A stretch of DNA of 12,988 bases from Actinomycetota bacterium. Its GTDB lineage: Bacteria; Actinomycetota; Thermoleophilia; Gaiellales; Gaiellaceae. The position numbers and the translations under genes were made by a program. Within the stretch, counting starts at the first letter, position 1, and every line of letters starts with the position of its first letter. The notes beneath the pieces were generated by a model. The model had not been told where the DNA came from. It was given only the letters and a program-made list of their open reading frames with translations, and made no database searches. The stretch is taken from assembly GCA_013821525.1 (NCBI GenBank), contig JACDGR010000056.1:1-12988 (forward strand). The letters run 5' to 3'. This document shows, piece by piece, positions 10,819 to 12,988 of the stretch.

Positions 10819-12678
10819 ATGCCTGGCAGCCGGATCGAGGAGCAGCTGAAGCGCCTCCCGACGAAGCCGGGTGTTTACCTCTTTCGCAACGGGGCGGGTG
10901 AGGTGCTCTACGTCGGCAAGGCGAAATCGCTCCGCCCGCGGGTGCGTTCGTACTTCCAGGCCGGCTCCAGCGACACGCGCGCCGGGATTCGCCACATGAC
11001 GACCCGGGTGGAGACGATCGAGACGATCGTCACCGGCACCGAGGTCGAGGCGCTGCACCTCGAGCAGAACCTCGTCAAGCGCCACCGGCCGACGTTCAAC
11101 GTGCGCCTGCGCGACGACAAGTCGTTTCCCTACATCGCCGTTACGCTCGAGGACGACTACCCGCGGGTGATGTTCACGCGCGAGCGCCACCGGCGCGGCG
11201 TCGTCTACTTCGGCCCGTACGCGAACGCGAAGAAGGTGCGCGAGACCCTCGACGTGCTGAACCGCGTCTTCCGCTACCGGCCGTGCGAAGGGCCGCAGCC
11301 GGGGCGTCACAGCGGCATCCCGTGCCTCGACTTCCACATTGAACGCTGCCACGCTCCGTGCGTCAACTACATCTCGAAGGACGATTACCGCGAGCTGATC
11401 GACCAGGTGATCGAGTTCCTCTCGGGCGATGCGCGACCGATCCGGCGCCGGCTCGAAGCACAGATGCGGGAAGCGGCGAGCGAGGAGCGATTCGAGGACG
11501 CCGCGCGGTACCGCAACCGCCTGAAGGCGATTCAGGGTCTCTCCGAACGCCAGGCCGTAGAGCGCAAGTCGATGGGGACGATCGACGTGATCGGCGTCGC
11601 CGTCTCCGAGGAGCGCGCGGCCGTGCAGGTGTTCCCGCTGCGCGAGGGACGCATGGTCGACCGCTTCTCATTCCATCTCGAGAACGCGGCCGGGGAGGAG
11701 GTCGACGAGGTGCTCGAGCAGTTCTGCCTCGAGTACTACGGCTCGGCACCCTCGATCCCCCCGCAGATCCTCATCCCACCGGGCGCCGGCGACACCACCG
11801 CGCTCGAGGCGTTCCTGTCGGAGCGGCGAGGCTCACGCGTCGAGGTGCGCTCACCCGAGCGGGGCGAGAAGCGGCGGATCCAGGAGCTCGCCCAGCAGAA
11901 CGCAGTGCTGGCGCTCGAAGGGGAGACGTTCGCGACGGAGACGCGGCGCGCGCGTCGCATCGAGGCTCTCGAGGAGCTGCGCGAGGCGCTCAACCTCGAG
12001 TCGCTCCCGCTCCGCATCGAGTGCTTCGACATCTCGAATATCCAGGGCCAGGAGGTAGTCGGCTCGATGGTCGTCTTCGAGGACGCGGTCGCGAAGAAGG
12101 GCCATTACCGCAAGTTCGCGATCCGCGATGTCGACGGCCAGGACGACTTCGCATCGATGCGCGAGGTGATCTCGCGTCGGTTCACGCGGCTCGCTGCCGA
12201 TCCAGGGTCGGCCGAGTGGAACGAGTCGTTCGCCGCTGCGCCGAATCTCGTCGTGATCGACGGCGGCAAGGGACAGCTCTCGGCAGCTCTCGCTGCGATG
12301 CAGGAGCTCGACCTGCCGCGCGTTGCGGTGATCTCGCTGGCCAAGCGCATCGAGGAGATCTTCGTGCCCGGACGCTCCGACCCGATCCTGTTGCCCGAGC
12401 ACTCCTCCGGTCTGCAGCTGCTGCGTCGCATCCGCGACGAGGCGCACCGTTTTGCGATCACGTTCCACCGGCAGCGGCGCGATGCCGCCTCGCGCACGTC
12501 GATGTTCGATCAGCTCGAGGGTGTCGGGCCGGCGCGGCGCCGTGCGTTGCTCCAGCATTTCGGGTCGGCGGAACGCGTCGCTGCGGCGTCGCAGGAGGAG
12601 CTCGAGGGTGTCGCCGGTGTGCCGGCAAAGACCGCACGGCGCATCTACGAGCAGCTGCACAAGACGGGGCGAGCCTAG
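10819..12678 (+). CDS. uvrC: UvrC, excinuclease ABC subunit C
   Basis: UvrC makes both incisions around DNA damage bound by UvrA/UvrB in nucleotide excision repair. The 619-aa protein is complete. It has a GIY-YIG nuclease for the 3' cut (about 16-95: KPGVYLF, LYVGKAKSLRPRV) and four cysteines at 156, 169, 177 and 181, the set known to hold an iron-sulfur cluster. A UVR domain for UvrB contact follows (about 206-241, EERFEDAARYRNRL). The RNase H-like nuclease for the 5' cut has ECFDISNIQG (Asp404), VVIDGGKGQL (Asp481) and RDEAHRFAI (His543). Tandem helix-hairpin-helix motifs lie at the end (LEGVGPARRRALL, LEGVAGVPAKTA). ATG 10819 has only a weak GGAA upstream. An MFS gene starts three bases after the stop. 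Confidence 0.97.
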   Translation: MPGSRIEEQLKRLPTKPGVYLFRNGAGEVLYVGKAKSLRPRVRSYFQAGSSDTRAGIRHMTTRVETIETIVTGTEVEALHLEQNLVKRHRPTFNVRLRDDKSFPYIAVTLEDDYPRVMFTRERHRRGVVYFGPYANAKKVRETLDVLNRVFRYRPCEGPQPGRHSGIPCLDFHIERCHAPCVNYISKDDYRELIDQVIEFLSGDARPIRRRLEAQMREAASEERFEDAARYRNRLKAIQGLSERQAVERKSMGTIDVIGVAVSEERAAVQVFPLREGRMVDRFSFHLENAAGEEVDEVLEQFCLEYYGSAPSIPPQILIPPGAGDTTALEAFLSERRGSRVEVRSPERGEKRRIQELAQQNAVLALEGETFATETRRARRIEALEELREALNLESLPLRIECFDISNIQGQEVVGSMVVFEDAVAKKGHYRKFAIRDVDGQDDFASMREVISRRFTRLAADPGSAEWNESFAAAPNLVVIDGGKGQLSAALAAMQELDLPRVAVISLAKRIEEIFVPGRSDPILLPEHSSGLQLLRRIRDEAHRFAITFHRQRRDAASRTSMFDQLEGVGPARRRALLQHFGSAERVAAASQEELEGVAGVPAKTARRIYEQLHKTGRA

Positions 12679-12681
12679 AAC

Positions 12682-12988
12682 GTGGCTGCTGCGGTCGGCC
12701 CGTCCGCCGCCTGGCGGGTGATTCGCTCGCGCAATTTCGGGCCGTACTTCGTCGGAAACGCCAGCTCGGCGAGCGGCACCTGGTTCCAGAACCTCGCCGC
12801 CTCGATCCTCGTGTTCCGGCTGACGCACTCGGCGTTCCTGCTCGGCGTGCTCAACTTCTGCCAGTTCGTACCTGTGCTCCTGCTCTCCGTCTGGGCCGGG
12901 AACCTCGCCGACCGAGTCGACCGCAAGCGCCTGCTGCTGATCACGCAGCTCGTCGCGACGAGCCTGAGCGCGATCCTCGCGGCACTTG
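12682..12988 (+). CDS. MFS exporter, N-terminal part (runs off the window)
   Basis: The first 102 residues of a major facilitator superfamily transporter are visible. The GTG 12682 start lies three bases after the uvrC stop, so it is probably expressed with uvrC by re-initiation; no ribosome site is evident. The pattern FGPYFVGNASSASGTWFQNL (19-38), FRLTHSAFLLGVLNFCQFVP, and motif A GNLADRVDRKRL (73-84) between helices 2 and 3 is that of the MFS_3 / EntS-like group of drug and siderophore exporters. The substrate is unknown. The remainder lies outside the window, so completeness cannot be judged. Confidence 0.88.
   Translation, partial: MAAAVGPSAAWRVIRSRNFGPYFVGNASSASGTWFQNLAASILVFRLTHSAFLLGVLNFCQFVPVLLLSVWAGNLADRVDRKRLLLITQLVATSLSAILAAL

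Noticed and set aside
1..12988. CRISPR array, integrase, restriction or toxin-antitoxin system of a known type
   Set aside because: No regularly spaced direct repeats and no reading frame with the corresponding motifs were seen on either strand.

Overview
The window is high-GC, densely coding bacterial DNA. GTG starts are common, genes are repeatedly joined by ATGA or GTGA overlaps, and the gene families (HemQ-type chlorite-dismutase-fold protein, Tad pilus genes, DUF192/BolA/Grx set, UvrC) fit a deep-branching actinobacterium of the Thermoleophilia type. That placement is inference from gene content and style; no marker gene fixes it.

Positions 1-2577 are an accessory stretch. It starts with the last codons of a transposase and that element's terminal repeat. 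Small, poorly recognisable genes follow: a 51-aa membrane protein, an 81-aa soluble protein, a divergent LspA-like signal peptidase II, and a 90-aa coiled-coil protein. A cluster of hairpins closes the stretch, which ends at a tRNA-Leu(CAG) gene on the minus strand.

Positions 2662-5863 hold the remains of a Tad/Flp pilus locus. A complete tadC and a 501-aa coiled-coil gene are translationally coupled on the minus strand. Upstream of them tadB has lost its N-terminal half and abuts plus-strand fragments that look like a pilus surface protein tail and the start of a Flp prepilin. This is a rearranged graveyard or a misassembly.

Positions 6171-7125 form a tight plus-strand operon of DUF192 protein, BolA and a monothiol glutaredoxin. 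BolA and this glutaredoxin class form iron-sulfur-bridged partners. A long hairpin separates the operon from a convergent bcp peroxiredoxin gene. Divergent from bcp, three overlapping genes (two small membrane proteins and a SnoaL-like protein) run rightward and collide tail to tail with hemQ.

Positions 9411-9515 contain a non-autonomous mini-transposon (MITE). Its 18-bp ends match the terminal repeat of the transposase element at the window start. It sits between a lipoprotein glycosidase-like gene, whose stop codon it supplies, and hemQ. After a nested palindrome at 10698-10748 come a full-length uvrC and the start of an MFS exporter that runs off the window.

No complete novel defence or metabolic system is evident. 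The strongest unusual signals are the IS/MITE pair, the scrambled pilus locus, the 51-bp nested palindrome, the CGNS glutaredoxin, and the unrecognised small genes.
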